This document shows, one piece after another, positions 48,201 to 59,828 of a DNA stretch of 64,000 nucleotides. Source of the DNA: Clavelina lepadiformis (taxonomy: Eukaryota; Chordata; Ascidiacea; Aplousobranchia; Clavelinidae); assembly GCF_947623445.1 (NCBI RefSeq), contig NC_135240.1, positions 6,510,001 through 6,574,000 of the forward strand, given 5' to 3'. Within the stretch, counting starts at the first letter, position 1. Each line of letters begins with the position of its first letter. The notes below the pieces were generated by a model. It made no database searches. It saw only the letters and a list, made by a program, of their open reading frames with translations, and had not been told where the DNA came from. Both the position numbers and the translations under genes were made by a program.

Positions 48201-51200
48201 TTGTCCACAAGCGCATGTGCAGTTTACTTTGTCTCAAAACAGGACTTAAAGCAAATTCACCTCCTGGTAACCTGCGTAGAACAAAAGACAGTCTACATGT
48301 TCGCAGTGCTATTAGATTGCTGCGGAAGATAAGATTTCAGTTTGACATGAGGCTTGCATTTCTTTTAAAAATGCGCGGTAATTACTTATTCACGCATGAA
48401 TGAATGCAGAAGTGGCAAAGCAAGTGATTAGGGCTGCCCTGCAAGTTGTTTCATGTAACTTGCACTGGCTCGTTCTGCCGTTTAACTAGGGTTTTTACTT
48501 TTAAGTTCGCGGGAAGTAAGTACTCGGTCGTACAAGCCCCAGGTGAACTGAACGTATATTGAGAGCGGTTGTTATTTTTAAGAATGAATTGAGGTTTTGC
48601 GTGGGGCAAATTGCTGGTCGCTGGCGTTATTTTGGTCACAGGAATAAAATCAACACGTGAACAAAATCAAAAATGTTGGAATGATACCGGAACCATATCT
48701 AGTGAAGTATGGGAAATTTACGAGAACTAATTGCTTTAATGGAATTGTTCAGGCCATGTTGAACTAATTCCAGTGATGACATTATTCTGTTCTTGGTACA
48801 ATAAAAACTGGGTCCCCGAAATGACGCGGTATTTGTTTCGATTATAGAATGCGGTCTCTGTAGAAATATCGACTTAACTTAAATCGTGAAGGTTGTTCAA
48901 TTAAGTTTCCGCGCAAAGGATGACTTTTGAATGTCAAACTGATAAAGTTCTTGACCTTTTAATTGTTTGTGGTAGCATGACATCATAATAAAAAATCTAA
49001 CGTCACCGAACTTTAGATTGCTCGTTAGCGGAAAAAAGTCTGAAATTTCAGCTTTGGTTTTCTGACCAATGGTTATAAATGATCGCAAAGCGGAAACAAC
49101 AACACTAATTTTCCTGCTAGCGCTTGGCGGTGTGCCAGGAAAAGATCATTTTTTCCTGAGCAGAGCGACAACGCGTAGGTTGTTATGATGTTACAAAGAC
49201 TCGTAACGGTATTGCGGATAGTACGAAAAAAGTAAAATGCGTTGCTTTGTTCAGACGTACGAAAAAAGTATTGCTGTAAACTATAAAGCGTTAAGATGCG
49301 ATAACGTAGAAATAGTGTAGCGTTGCATAGTACGAGTGTTTCTACAGCGGTAACACGCAGTCGTTTTACTTCCATGTATTTTAATTTAATTACTGTATAG
49401 ATTGTGAAACGTCTTACGCATGTTAGAATTAGTTACGCCTCTGTTTGTAAAACGTGAAACAGGTTTCGAAATGTTTTCTGAAGATTAACGTAATTCTCAC
49501 CCGTGGGTGGACTTGTTGTTATTGTAGGTGTTGAGCGCTGGACAGAACGTATTTTCACGTCTGTCAGTAATCCCAAGAGATTCTGTGATGAGCTGGAAAT
49601 AGCTTATATTACAAAGATTGTATTGTTTGATAATTCGCGCTGAAACATAAATGCCTTTTCAGATTTGCTGAAAGGCCACGGAATGCGATGTTGTTGTGTA
49701 AACTCGGTCGCCAAACGTACGTAAAAATGCATTCGTTACGGGAATGTGCGGTTTATTTGAAGGTAAATTTAAACACAACCGCCATGCGGGTTTTCGAATA
49801 TGATTTTTTTGTGTTGCAAAATTGGCTTCGGAAACTTTCATTTGTTTGTGCTTGTCGGTGGCAGTTTCTCATGACGCTGAAAATATTTCTAGATAAAAGT
49901 ACAAACAGGTAAAATTTCTGATGTAAATCTTATGCGCTAAAGTGGGAATTTGACAGCCGCTGATGGCACTTTGCTCTTTCAGGTCCTTCTATAATCTTGT
50001 TCAATGTCAATTCTATGACAAAATACCGATTAAAATCGCCTTGTTAATTTATATTAGGCAATTGCTGCATCTGGCGAGGGCTAATCTGAGACAGACGTCA
50101 GTCGTCATCAAAGCCTGCTTTTTAAGCCTTCAGAGATAGCTAGTTCTGGTGTCAACCGAGATCAATGTAGAAAACTGCGTCAGTGTCGAATGTTTTGCTT
50201 TCAAAACGGATGACAATTGACGTTTGGTGTGGTCGCGCCGATAAGCCCATCATTAATATGATTACAGCTAAAACGTAGGCTTGTAAAGTGCTCGCGATTG
50301 ACATAAGATGCTTAATACCGCGCCCTATAAGTAGTGCTGTCGGATTGGGACTTAATTTAGGGACTGGTCGAAAGCCATGCTATGAAGAATACGTTGGGTT
50401 TGGTTACATGAGCTACAACAGAAAGCGAATTGTCGTCTTTTTTAAGGACTAATAGGGACTGAAGGTTTGGTTGAACGATTAAAAATAAAATAAATGTTTG
50501 AGTAGTTGAAGCGCTGTGAGATCATAAAGAAATGTAATTTGGTTTTTGTGACATAATCCCCTGTGGAATACGATATAAAAGCGGTGAATTGTTATAATTT
50601 GCTCCAGTGATGTAGTAGCTGATATCATCAAGTATCGGGCTTCAACGCGGGAAGCGTGGACAGGAACGTTGTTTTTAATCATAAAAGCGATGTCTCATTT
50701 TTCTAGTTTTAACAACATACGTTCTACGGCAAGATTTAAGTTATTAATCGTATTTTTGACGTGTTTTTTTCAATGGATGTTTCTACCTTTTCTGCAGAAC
50801 CTTAAATCTCAAAAGTGTTACTGTCATTGCGTAGCTGTTTATTTCACTTAGGCTACGGATTAGGTAAGAAACAAGATGACAAGTGTTCCCAGTAGTAACG
50901 ATTGTGCACCGAAAACGCAGGTTGCTCAACAGGTGATGGACCTCTTCAAGGGAGCTCTTGATATCGAGAAGGAATTATCAGTTTTTGAAGAAGAGCGCTA
51001 TGAAATGCACAAGCAGAAGAACGCCACACCACTTCACAACGGTCACGTCACCTCCAACGTCGAAGTTATGGTAAGGTCTTGATGTTGTGTAAGCTCATTT
51101 TTGTACTACGTGGTTTAGGCGCTTTTTCTGACATGAAAAATACTAGATAATTATTTCGCTTCGTCGTTTTCCAGAAATCGACAACTGTGACACGTCCGCC

Positions 51201-51372
51201 TGTGGCGCAGAAGCCAAATCAGGGAAATACCAACACCTGGCCGCCTTCCAAGCAAACTCACGTCGACCTTAAAGCCTCGGTTGCTCAGATCAAAACTGAA
51301 AGCCAAGCCGTGACGTCATTTGACGAATCGTTGGATCAGTTCTACGACGTTTTAAACGACCTCTCATTGTAA
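42288..51372 (+). CDS. Small proline/serine-rich adaptor-like protein, at least four exons
   Basis: Exons: 42288-42397 (ATG at 42290), 42638-42748, 50864-51070 (a further ATG at 50876), 51175-51372 (TAA). All joins are phase 0, giving 207 residues if these are all the exons. Features are an acidic/proline N-terminus (QPPPHSTVDEEEF), a basic helix (KEIRAKYKARDHKNYGKP), a Ser-rich run, a predicted coiled segment (KGALDIEKELSVFEEERYEM), a class-type SH3 ligand (TRPPVAQKP) and an acidic C-terminal helix (FDESLDQFYDVLNDLSL). No known domain is recognised. The 8.1-kb gap between exons 2 and 3 is large for this window. TAG at 50861-50863 lies just before exon 3, so 50876 could instead be the start of a separate gene with a spliced 5' UTR (acceptor TTTCACTTAG). 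Confidence 0.6.
42749..50863. other. Large intron or intergenic gap, CRE-palindrome rich
   Basis: No convincing exon was found in about 8.1 kb. The only clear repeat is the 450-bp copy near 45140. The 8-mer TGACGTCA occurs at least six times here (near 42769, 44278, 44614, 46409, 46888, 47732). A 96-codon minus ORF at 44346-44636 lacks an ATG and is not called. Confidence 0.4.
45137..45575. repeat. Dispersed ~450-bp repeat, copy 2
   Basis: Direct copy of 37345-37800. It lacks about 20 bp relative to copy 1 near 45265 and carries a small TATAAT-like insertion near 45155. Same strand orientation. Confidence 0.85.
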
Positions 51373-52580
51373 CAATTCGTTGAACGTTACTGACGTGTAG
51401 CGGTGGTAAAATGCATCACTGATAAACACATGTGGCGCTGTAAGACCATGCTAGCTGATCAAAGCAGTACTTTTCTAAGTAATCTTTTCTTCGATTTTTT
51501 TCTTGTATATTTATCGTGTAAAACCGAAAGGAACTTTGCAAATTGGTTTATTTATGAAGATGTACTACACATAGCTCAACCACCGCAACTATATGTACAT
51601 AACCCTTTCATTTTGTTTTTAATTGTCTCTATTGCAAAGCGCAAAAGTGTTGGTTTGCCATCCATTCTATTGCATCTTGTTCAGGTTTTGCAAAGTAAAC
51701 TATCGTGAAATGCTGAACAGCTGTTGCTGTGTTTTTGGAATACGGTATGACTTATAGTTTTAATTAATCGCAAGGATCCATCAAAACCAATTCATTGTGA
51801 CTCCAGCAAATGGTAGTCAAGCGTCGACAAATACTACTTGGCAACTTATTATGACGTCATGTGAGACGTGATTTGTGAGTCTTCGCTCAAACTTTGTTAC
51901 AAAAAGAACTTTCCATGTTTGAAAAGAAAAGTTATGATATTAGAGATATGGACTTAAGACTCCAACCCAACATTTATTTTTTAAGTTTTGATTTAGGCCC
52001 GAACGTTAAATTTACCAGATGGGTCAAAGCTATGAAGTACAGAGCTTATAAACGAAACAAAAATGGACTAAATAAATTCAAAGTTGATAGTTTCTTCATT
52101 GGAGAATTGATCTGATTCTACTGCGCTGAAAAGAAATCTTTGCTCTTTATATCGTAAAAATATTTGTATTTTCACGCTTGAATTCGGCCAGAAAATGTTT
52201 GCAAACTTGGGCCTGTCCTGAAAAGTCCCATCCGACTTCCCGTTCAGTCTGATATTGCATTAAAATTTGTTTTCATAAGGAATAAAAACTGATGCAAACA
52301 AAAGGATAAAGGTAATTTTGGTTCCTTTACCTTCAAAGGTATTACCTTTCGCCCAACCTTATCTGTGGCATAAGTATCGTGAAAACAGCCAAGTTTAGCA
52401 GAATTAGAAAAATTTGCGTCTTAGATGTAGATGTCAGACAGATCTTTTGCTAGCACTCTAGCCCGAGCGTTTCACCAGTTGATCATCAGAACCCTATAAT
52501 TTAATCAATCCATTTTTCGTTCCATATATTTAATTGAGTCCTTGGCAAACTAAGTGTGGTGTCAACGACATATCCATCTC
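51373..52580. other. Intergenic region, no gene seen
   Basis: One 73-codon frame at 51894-52115 begins with a short segment (LQKELSMFEKKSYDI) loosely like the coiled region of the preceding gene (IEKELSVFEEERYEM). That may be chance or a decayed exon duplicate. Nothing else is evident. Confidence 0.35.
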
Positions 52581-52666
52581 AACAAATTAGTGCAAGTTGC
52601 CGATTTCCCCTGGGCGTGGTTAAAAGGAGAAAATTATGACTAGTCTTCTTGGTAACTGCAATAGGT
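52581..52666. repeat. 86-bp direct repeat, left copy
   Basis: About 85% identical by eye to 55463-55547 in the same orientation (both contain AGAAAATTATGAC and GGTAACTGCAATAGGT). The pair brackets the zinc-finger gene region. Confidence 0.8.
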
Positions 52667-52862
52667 CAGTAGTATAGGCTTGCCACTCTAAGAACCGCAT
52701 TACCTGCAGGTTACTCACAAGTCCTTTTAGATTCATAGCGACACCGAGCGTTAAACATCTTGTAGGTTTCTTGACGCTTGTATATAGAAAGGAAAATAAA
52801 TATAACATCTTGGGATTGTGGGAACGACTTATCTGGAAATGCCACGGCAATGCGCTGGAATT

Positions 52863-53010
52863 AATCATGTCTTCACAAACTCGTCTGACAATTTGTGGTT
52901 ACGAAATGATACGAATTAGTAGCTTCGAGCTATCACAAACTCCTGAGACAAATTGTGGTTACGAAATGATACGTTTCACAGCTTTGAGCTATCAGAAATT
53001 CGTGTGACAA
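52863..53010. repeat. About 58-bp tandem repeat, 2.6 copies
   Basis: Units share CACAAACTC..TGAGACAA, TTGTGGTTACGAAATGATAC and AGCTATCA. The last unit is partial. It lies between the left 86-bp repeat and the zinc-finger gene. Confidence 0.85.
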
Positions 53011-53230
53011 GTTGTGGTGAAAATTAGAGGTTACGTTCCTTTAAGATCCATATGCATTGACTTGTTTGTATATTATTTGTGGAGATATGGTAGTGGGAAT
53101 AATGAAGAAACAATGAACTATTTATGTTTCATAGCGATTAAATTTCATTGTTCATGGAGATAGTATGTGTAAATATTACGTAATCATGTAAATATTTGTG
53201 TCGTAGATTTAATAGAACAAGAAGGTAAAT

Positions 53231-53320
53231 ATGCCACGCGGTAGATGTTGTAGATGTCGTACTGCTATGTGTCGACATAGAAATACAGAACATCACATTG
53301 TGTTGCGCCGTTCCAGATGA
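53231..53320 (+). CDS. Possible 29-aa Cys/Arg-rich micro-ORF
   Basis: The ORF starts ATG at 53231 and ends TGA at 53318-53320. It reads MPRGRCCRCRTAMCRHRN, then a His/Arg-rich end. Six of the first 20 residues are Arg or His next to four Cys, so metal binding is conceivable. It lies about 600 bp upstream of the zinc-finger ORF and could be an upstream ORF of its leader. Chance is a fair alternative. Confidence 0.25.
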   Translation: MPRGRCCRCRTAMCRHRNTEHHIVLRRSR

Positions 53321-53924
53321 GAGAAAACTTTTATGACACTCCGAGCACTAGAGAGATATATGCAAATATATTGCGATTTCCGTGTGCGATTTAAAATTTG
53401 TGGAGAACTGTTCGTTAGGAAAGAGCTTTTTGTTCACATTTTCAAAGAATGCATGTGACAAGCGATTGGATGATGGAGAAAATGTAATGTGTGATAATGT
53501 AAAACTTTTGATATGTAAATGCTACTGATTGTCTCAACAGAGTTGCTCTAGTCTATAGCAACCTGTAACAAGGAGAAAAAAGAAAAGAAAAAAAAAACGT
53601 AACAATAGTTGGTATAGACAGTGTAATTACAATCCCGTAAAGAAACATTGATAGAGCAGTATTTGTTAAATATGGTGCTTTGTACGTATTGTCTAAGCAC
53701 ATGACTAGTGCTATTAGAAAAAAATAAAAAATGTAACGATAGGCCGTATAAATACCTGTAAATAATAACATTTTTGCAATATGATGTTATATTCATATTG
53801 TGTAATCAGATGACTCGTGAGTGTTTGTAGAGTAATAACGACTGTGAATATAGTGCTATGTACCATTCTGTATGGGACGCTCTGTTAATGAGAGTGAAAT
53901 TATATCTTAGGTTACCTAGGTGAT

Positions 53925-55028
53925 ATGTCTTCTGTTACGTATCAGTGTAATGTATGCAATAAACAATTTACTACATTCCGTAAGTTAGCAAGACACAGAA
54001 AGACACACGAGGGCATTCGATTTTTATGTAAACTGTGTGATAGTACCTACACACGAAAAGATTATTATCAAGTGCATTATCGGAAAAAGCATGCTGGAAA
54101 TCAGTTGGGAATAGAAGATGCCTTTGCAAAAATGTAAGTTCAATACGAAGCAAACCTCTTACATACAATATCAATTATACTCATTTGCATCTTTCAGTGA
54201 TAGTACTCGACCCCCTGAACAAGCGACGACCAGAAGATCTCAAAGTAATGCTACGGACCGAGAAGGCAGCGACGAAAAGTAATATATGTATTCATATACT
54301 CTATGTGGTGTTGTTCCAATGAGTGGTGTTATTGATTGTTACAGAGAGAATAAGACTGAGCAGGAAGATGCTTCCCATATAAGTCTTGGTAGTGATGAAA
54401 GGTAAGTTTCTGCTAAAGTGTATAGAGTAACGTAACCACAGTATGTAACCTGTTAGTATGTATGTTAGTATCTAACACAGTATGTATACGTAACCGCAGT
54501 ATAAAAGGTGTGATCTGTAGGAATGAAATATCTGAAGAAGATGTAGTAGAATTGGAAAGAAAAATTGGAAAATACAATCAATGCCAGAATCAATTAGGTT
54601 TTATCGAAAATGAAAATTACTCACAAAAGAAACATACTTGCGTAATTTGTGAGGAAACGTTTTCTACGGCAACCTGTTTAGATTGTCATATGAAAACGCA
54701 CATCAGTGAGAAATCAGTTTCAAATGGCCAAGTATCTTTTACGCTTTCGCCAACACTGCAAGAGCATAAAAGCACTAGAGAAGAAAATACCTATCATGAA
54801 ATTTCGTTATTTGGGAAACCCTTTCATCTTGACTGGAAAAGCCATATTTTAAATGTTCTTCAAAATGAGCACCTGGTTTCGTGTAAAATATGCAAAAAGT
54901 CTTTTTCTTCTGAAAGTAGTCTTTTCACAGATATGCGCTTTCATGCAATCTATACGTATAGTTGTCCACTATGTGAAAGAAAGTTTATTGAAAAAGATCA
55001 ACTAAAAGTGCATATGTTGAGACACTAA
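53925..55028 (+). CDS. C2H2 zinc-finger protein, four exons, 284 aa
   Basis: Exons: 53925-54133, 54198-54278, 54345-54401, 54521-55028. All junctions are phase 2 and in frame, with GTAAG-type or GTAATA donors and introns of 64-119 bp. Exon 1 has two fingers (CNVCNKQFTTFRKLARHRKTH and CKLCDSTYTRKDYYQVHYRKKH, here given by their cores). Exons 2-3 are a polar linker. Exon 4 has CVICEETFSTATCLDCHMKTH, a finger with Asp for its first His (LFTDMRFH), and CPLCERKFIEKDQLKVHMLRH. Such proteins usually bind DNA. The frame stops with TAA at 55026-55028, exactly where an inter-finger linker should begin. A fifth finger follows in the same frame to 55160. Confidence 0.8.
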
Positions 55029-55160
55029 GGTAAAAGATTCTTTTTATGCTCCATATGTGACATATCCTGCATCCGGAAGAAGGAATTACAACAACATCTT
55101 GCCTGTCACGCAGGTGACAACCTAAAGAATATTTCACGGGACAAAAACTGTTTGAGCTAA
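55029..55160 (+). pseudogene. In-frame fifth zinc finger beyond the stop
   Basis: Directly after TAA the same frame stays open for 43 codons and encodes a linker-like GKRFF and a finger (CSICDISCIRKKELQQHLACH), then ends at TAA 55158-55160. This suggests that the TAA is a recent nonsense change, an assembly error or a readthrough site. Confidence 0.6.
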
Positions 55161-55462
55161 AGTAGTAATGGGGTGATAATACGGCTAACGTCACAGTATT
55201 GTGTGGCGATAATACATGCAATGATTTAGCTTTTTGTTGCAAACAAGTACCCGTATATAAAGTATCAAGGAGTGCGTTATTAGTGGTGCAGCAAAGCATC
55301 AAGTCGATGAGAACAGTAAACTCGGCCCTTTTGCGGCCTGCAATGTTCTCCTCAAACCTAAATGTGGCCTTTCATGCTTGCAGCCTTGGACCTTATCAGT
55401 TTTTTGCGGTTTTTGATTTACTGTACGTAATAAATAAGCGTAATATTAAATTAAAATTAAAA

Positions 55463-55547
55463 ACAAACTAGTGCAAGCTACCGATTTCCGCTGGGCGTTG
55501 TTAAAAGAAGAAAATTATGACCAATCTTCGTGGTAACTGCAATAGGT
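55463..55547. repeat. 86-bp direct repeat, right copy
   Basis: Partner of 52581-52666. The spacing of the two copies is about 2.88 kb. They contain no obvious TG...CA ends or primer-binding site, so they are not clearly LTRs. Confidence 0.8.
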
Positions 55548-56096
55548 AATTGTAACAGACAGACAACAAAAACCAACGCATATGGTTGCTGAAAAGAATT
55601 TAATTTAAATGCTAGTAACTTCTTATAAACAACTACTGCAATGTGCGATGTACCATAAATCAAACTTCAGCAACTATATCAGTCTGGAATTACAAATAAA
55701 ATATGATAGTAACGACTATTACGAGTTGAAATGATTGCGCAGCACATTTCTGCCGTTATTCAAAATTACCGCAAAGCAAGTGATTTATTGCAGGCAGCAA
55801 AATCGTGTTTCTGTTTTTACCGCGCCAAACTTTTAGGGCTACTCAAGGTTATGGTGGTGCTAAGGAGCAAAATGATACCGTTGCTTGCATCAAAAGTTCA
55901 AACCAGTTGCCCAAAATCGAAAATTTTTTTTGAAAGAATAAAGTTTAGAGACTTAAAATCTTGACCACGAATCGGTCCAGGCCATTTTAAAAACATTTCA
56001 CAAAGCGCTTTAGAATAGCAATTGCAATATAACTAAGAGGAACAAATTATAGTAAACACAATCTTAAGGTTTTTTGAACACCACTTTGTGATTCAA
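55548..56096. other. Intergenic region between convergent genes
   Basis: Lies between the zinc-finger gene (+) and the DAAO gene (-), so it should hold both 3' UTRs. I see no gene. Confidence 0.4.
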
Positions 56097-58221
56097 TTAT
56101 ATCTTTGCTTTTTCGGCCAGCGCCTGCCTGGCCAGCCGGGCGACTTTCAATGCACAGCCCCAATGCTGACTTATGCCAATAGCTCTGTGACCATAATTAT
56201 GTATAACTGGAACTTTCATGGGTTCATTTGCTCTTTGCAGGTACTCCAGCTCAACACGACTGCCACCGATACGACCTGGCCTAATGCCTACGCCGACTTT
56301 TAAAATCTCTGCTTTTCTTACATCGGGATAAATTGCCTCGCATCGCCGCAAAACCAGCTCTGTGAGCCGAGGGTCAATTTCTTCGTTGGCCTCCCCGACC
56401 AGGTGCACACTTCCAAGATACAGGTCCTCACATCGCGGAATTACGACAGTTTTTCCGATAGTAATAAACTTCTTCATGTCGGGTGCCTTCACCAATACGT
56501 ACTGTCCTGTACAACAAATCTAATATTATGGCTTTAGTTATTTAAAGAGTCGTAGGCCTATATCCTGAAATTTTGCGATATCCATGATTTTGCTGGACGT
56601 CTTCCGTAATGGTTAAAACAACTGTGTTAAACCAATCAGAGGCCAGCATGGCCGGTGTTGTTTTTCAGTGCGGAGATTATCCTTGGTAAATGACGCGTTA
56701 AAAACTTGCAGGTCGCATGTTTAGGTTAGCCTAAATTGTAGGTGAAAATTGATAAAATATGACTTTTTTGGCCCAAAATTGAATTCTTGACTTTAACATT
56801 CTATTGAAAGTGTTAGAGAAATGTGATTTTATTAGGATTTCATGAAATGATAGCCTAAGGCATACTAAAGTGACATACAAAATTTCAAGGAGCCTTATGC
56901 GGAATTTTTCGATTAATTGCATTTTTGTTTGTTTCACTTAACAATAAAATAACCAAAGAAATTAAGCCTTTTAACAAGCATATTCGGTGCCTTAAGTATA
57001 AGAATGTAAATTAAACAATAGCTTGAAACAAAGCTACGATTGCCCGGAATTTTCATACATTTGTACCTTTTACTGGAACGCAGGCTTCATCTTTTACTAG
57101 CTCCTTAGCGCCATGGCCCGAGCAGTTGATTATCAGGTCATGGGAATTCAACTCGTTTAAGTTGGATATTTTTCGGGTCACAAATTCAACCCTTGGCCTT
57201 CCCTCTCTTTGAAAATATCAAAAAGTGGTAAAATAACTTTCTAGACTCATAGCTAGTAGATAAACTGCGTAGTCTGCACACAAAATGCTTGTAATTTACG
57301 TATAAAATTCAAGATTCACGCCTTAGCACTAAAGACACGTGCTGTAAGCTTATACCTACACATAAAAGTGTATACTACCGATTTTTTAGTTGTTTCAGTT
57401 TTGCAGTCAACCAAGGCAGATATTGCGACGTATCAATGATATAAGTACAGTATATCCCTTACATCCATACAACTCATGCGGTTGCTGACCACCAAAAATC
57501 AAACGCAACTCAGAATTTTCACAGTCATAACCCAAAGCTTTTATCTCAGCGGTAGTCAGAAGTTGAAAATCAACACCAGACGACACCAAATCCAACTCTG
57601 CAATCCACAAAAAAGCACCATTATGTTAAAAACGGTACTAGCAGTGCCACGTGTGAAGCGCCTGCAAAAATTTGTTACATACTTTTTTCCTGGTCAGTGC
57701 TGACTATGATCGTTTCTCGCAACCGAATGCCGGCTGCCTTTGCTTCATCCGGTTTCATAATCTGGCAATGTTTTTTTTTGTGTCTAGAATGTAGCACCTG
57801 CTGTCGTCGTTTATAGATTTTGGGCTGGCATCGCGGTTAATAACAATACCGCCAGCATGGTCACTGAACCGTAGAAAAATCATATAAAATTACAACTTAT
57901 CAAAAGACAACAGGACTTCAAAATACATTTACTCGAAAGCATGGAGGCCTCAAGCAAATATCGCAGTATTACTGTTAATCTTAACAGCTCTATTCAGTAC
58001 AGTAGGCTACAATTAAATAGGTGGCTCGACAAGGAAAAGCATTCTAGTCCAAAGTGAAGTTTCCTTTCAACGAGGTTTTTCTATTAACTTTGGTCAAGCC
58101 AAACCATTCACCTGGTTGTATTTGGATGATAATCAACAGATTCAATAGTGATGTCATAATCCGGAAAACTCTGCGCGATTTTGTAGGCTGAGGCCAAACC
58201 GTTTATGCCAGCTCCGACGAC
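56097..58221 (-). CDS. D-amino-acid/D-aspartate oxidase, with two frame breaks
   Basis: Exons: 58221-58112, 57863-57683, 57597-57379, 57206-57067, 56506-56097 (stop). The first shown exon carries the FAD dinucleotide motif VVGAGINGLASAY, then TTS|DHAGG as in DAAO/DDO. Later come YLPWLTAKLK, DLIINCSGHGAKEL, the substrate/FAD region GIRPGR and the signature VIHNYGHRAIGISQHWGCAL. The enzyme oxidises D-amino acids to keto acids, ammonia and hydrogen peroxide, usually in peroxisomes. The end, AKI, is a weak PTS1-like tripeptide. Intron phases fit throughout, but the second exon is off by one base at an A9 run near 57775, and the third has two extra bases (GT) near 57450. Either this is a young pseudogene or the assembly has two small errors. 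An ATG lies 24 nt upstream of the first exon, separated by TAG, so the true first exon is unseen. Confidence 0.8.
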
Positions 58222-59820
58222 CTACACTGATTTACGCATTTTAGGCAGTTTTAAGGTTTTATAACTGCTCTAAGATTTGATAGATCTGTATGGTCACAGA
58301 GGCAAATGGCTTAAGAATGTTGCAAAACCGCTCCACTAAGCTTGTACAGTGCGCATGTCAATTCATGTATATTTTACATTAGGCCAATTACAAAGGTGTA
58401 CGGTTCGCATTATCGCACTGTCATTGTGACAGAGAAAAAATCGTTCGTTTGAAGCTATTTTCACATCTTTCTTATTAACATGACTTAAATGTTATGACAC
58501 AGTGACCTAAATCTAACCTAAATTTACCTTCTATCCAAATATAGCTTCAACTTAGCCTTATATATCTTCAATCAACTTTATGAGCGCCCATTTTCCTCAC
58601 TTAACCTCCTATCTTTAACAACGGGCTGTCTCACCCAGCTTACGGTAAAATAGTTACTTTCAAGTAAGCCAGCTTTAACAGGCTCGTTGCCATGTGACTT
58701 AAATATTAATCGTTCGCCAAAAAGGTTTCTTGACTAAACTCTAGCTGAACTTAATAGTTTTAATTAGTTAAGTAAACCTAAGCCAAGCAATCTAAACCAA
58801 GTTCCAACTTGGCCCATAATAGCTCTTTGTAGGCTATAGCCTTCTACTTTTTACTTTACTCTAGCTTCTGCCTAATTCCAACAAAGCTTATCATTAGGGC
58901 CATTTTTATTTTGACCTAAAAAAATTTTTTTTGACTTTATTTTTATCAAATTTTGACTTTATTTTGACCTAACGAAATTGCTTATTTGTAGAGGCCACAG
59001 TTCTTCCTCCAGTTAACCAAACATAATATTTTGTCGATTTCAGACCCAAACGTAATATTTTGTCGAAAAGTCAAGGTGTTTTATGGATTATAAAAAGTGT
59101 GTCGTGTTTTTTGGCGATAGATTTAGGTAGCTTGTGTTATTTTGTCCTTGTGAAAAGGGCACTTTGCCTCGATTTTCTCCGCATGGTAAATTCTAATAAA
59201 CAGCAAATTAAACAGGGAATGCTTGTTGTTGCTCCAATCCAGCTTGATGGCGTTTACTTTTCCTGTGGCTTTCAACAAAATACTTTTTATCGCACTTCAC
59301 TATAACCTCGCAAAAATTGCACCTTTAATCACCCCCGGGAGTTGCATTAAATTCATCAGAAAAATCTCGACAAATCTGTCTAACTTTTGCTGAAGACGAT
59401 TTAGCTTGCTTAGGCATTTTTGTATTACAGAATGTCAGTAGGCTATTCCTAAAATCCAAACTGTTGATCTTCGAAAATACCACGTTTATGAAGAGGAAGT
59501 GTTTTATAAGAATTATTTAAATACGTAACAATAAATAAACAATGGACAATTTGCGATAAAAGTTACAGCTGATCCAAGTGGGCATTGTGACTTATTTCCT
59601 GCTTTTATGGGTTAATATGGTTTAATTGTGTCGCAGTTCCTGATTTACAATGCTTCCACGAGGATTTTTACAAGAATTACTCTCAAGAAACACAAAAACT
59701 TTGTAAAAAGCCATATTTTGACAAATTTTGACTTTATTGAAAATTTTGACTTTATTGAAAATTTTGACTTTATTGTAAATTTTGACTTTATTTTGACCTA
59801 TAAACTTCTTAGAAACAACC
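58222..59820. other. Intergenic region with TTTTGACTTTATT repeats
   Basis: No gene was seen. The motif ATTTTGACTTTATT(TTGACCT) recurs near 58900-58970 and about 59700-59810. The rest is AT-rich single-copy-looking sequence. Confidence 0.4.
59712..59805. repeat. 18-bp tandem repeat (AATTTTGACTTTATTGAA)n
   Basis: Four to five near-identical units, directly adjacent to the hAT element. Related single units occur near 58900 and 60230. Confidence 0.85.
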
Positions 59821-59828
59821 CCCTAGGT

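Noticed and set aside
52581..55547. Pair of 86-bp repeats as LTRs of a retroelement
   Set aside because: No TG...CA ends, primer-binding site, polypurine tract or retroviral-type coding sequence between them.
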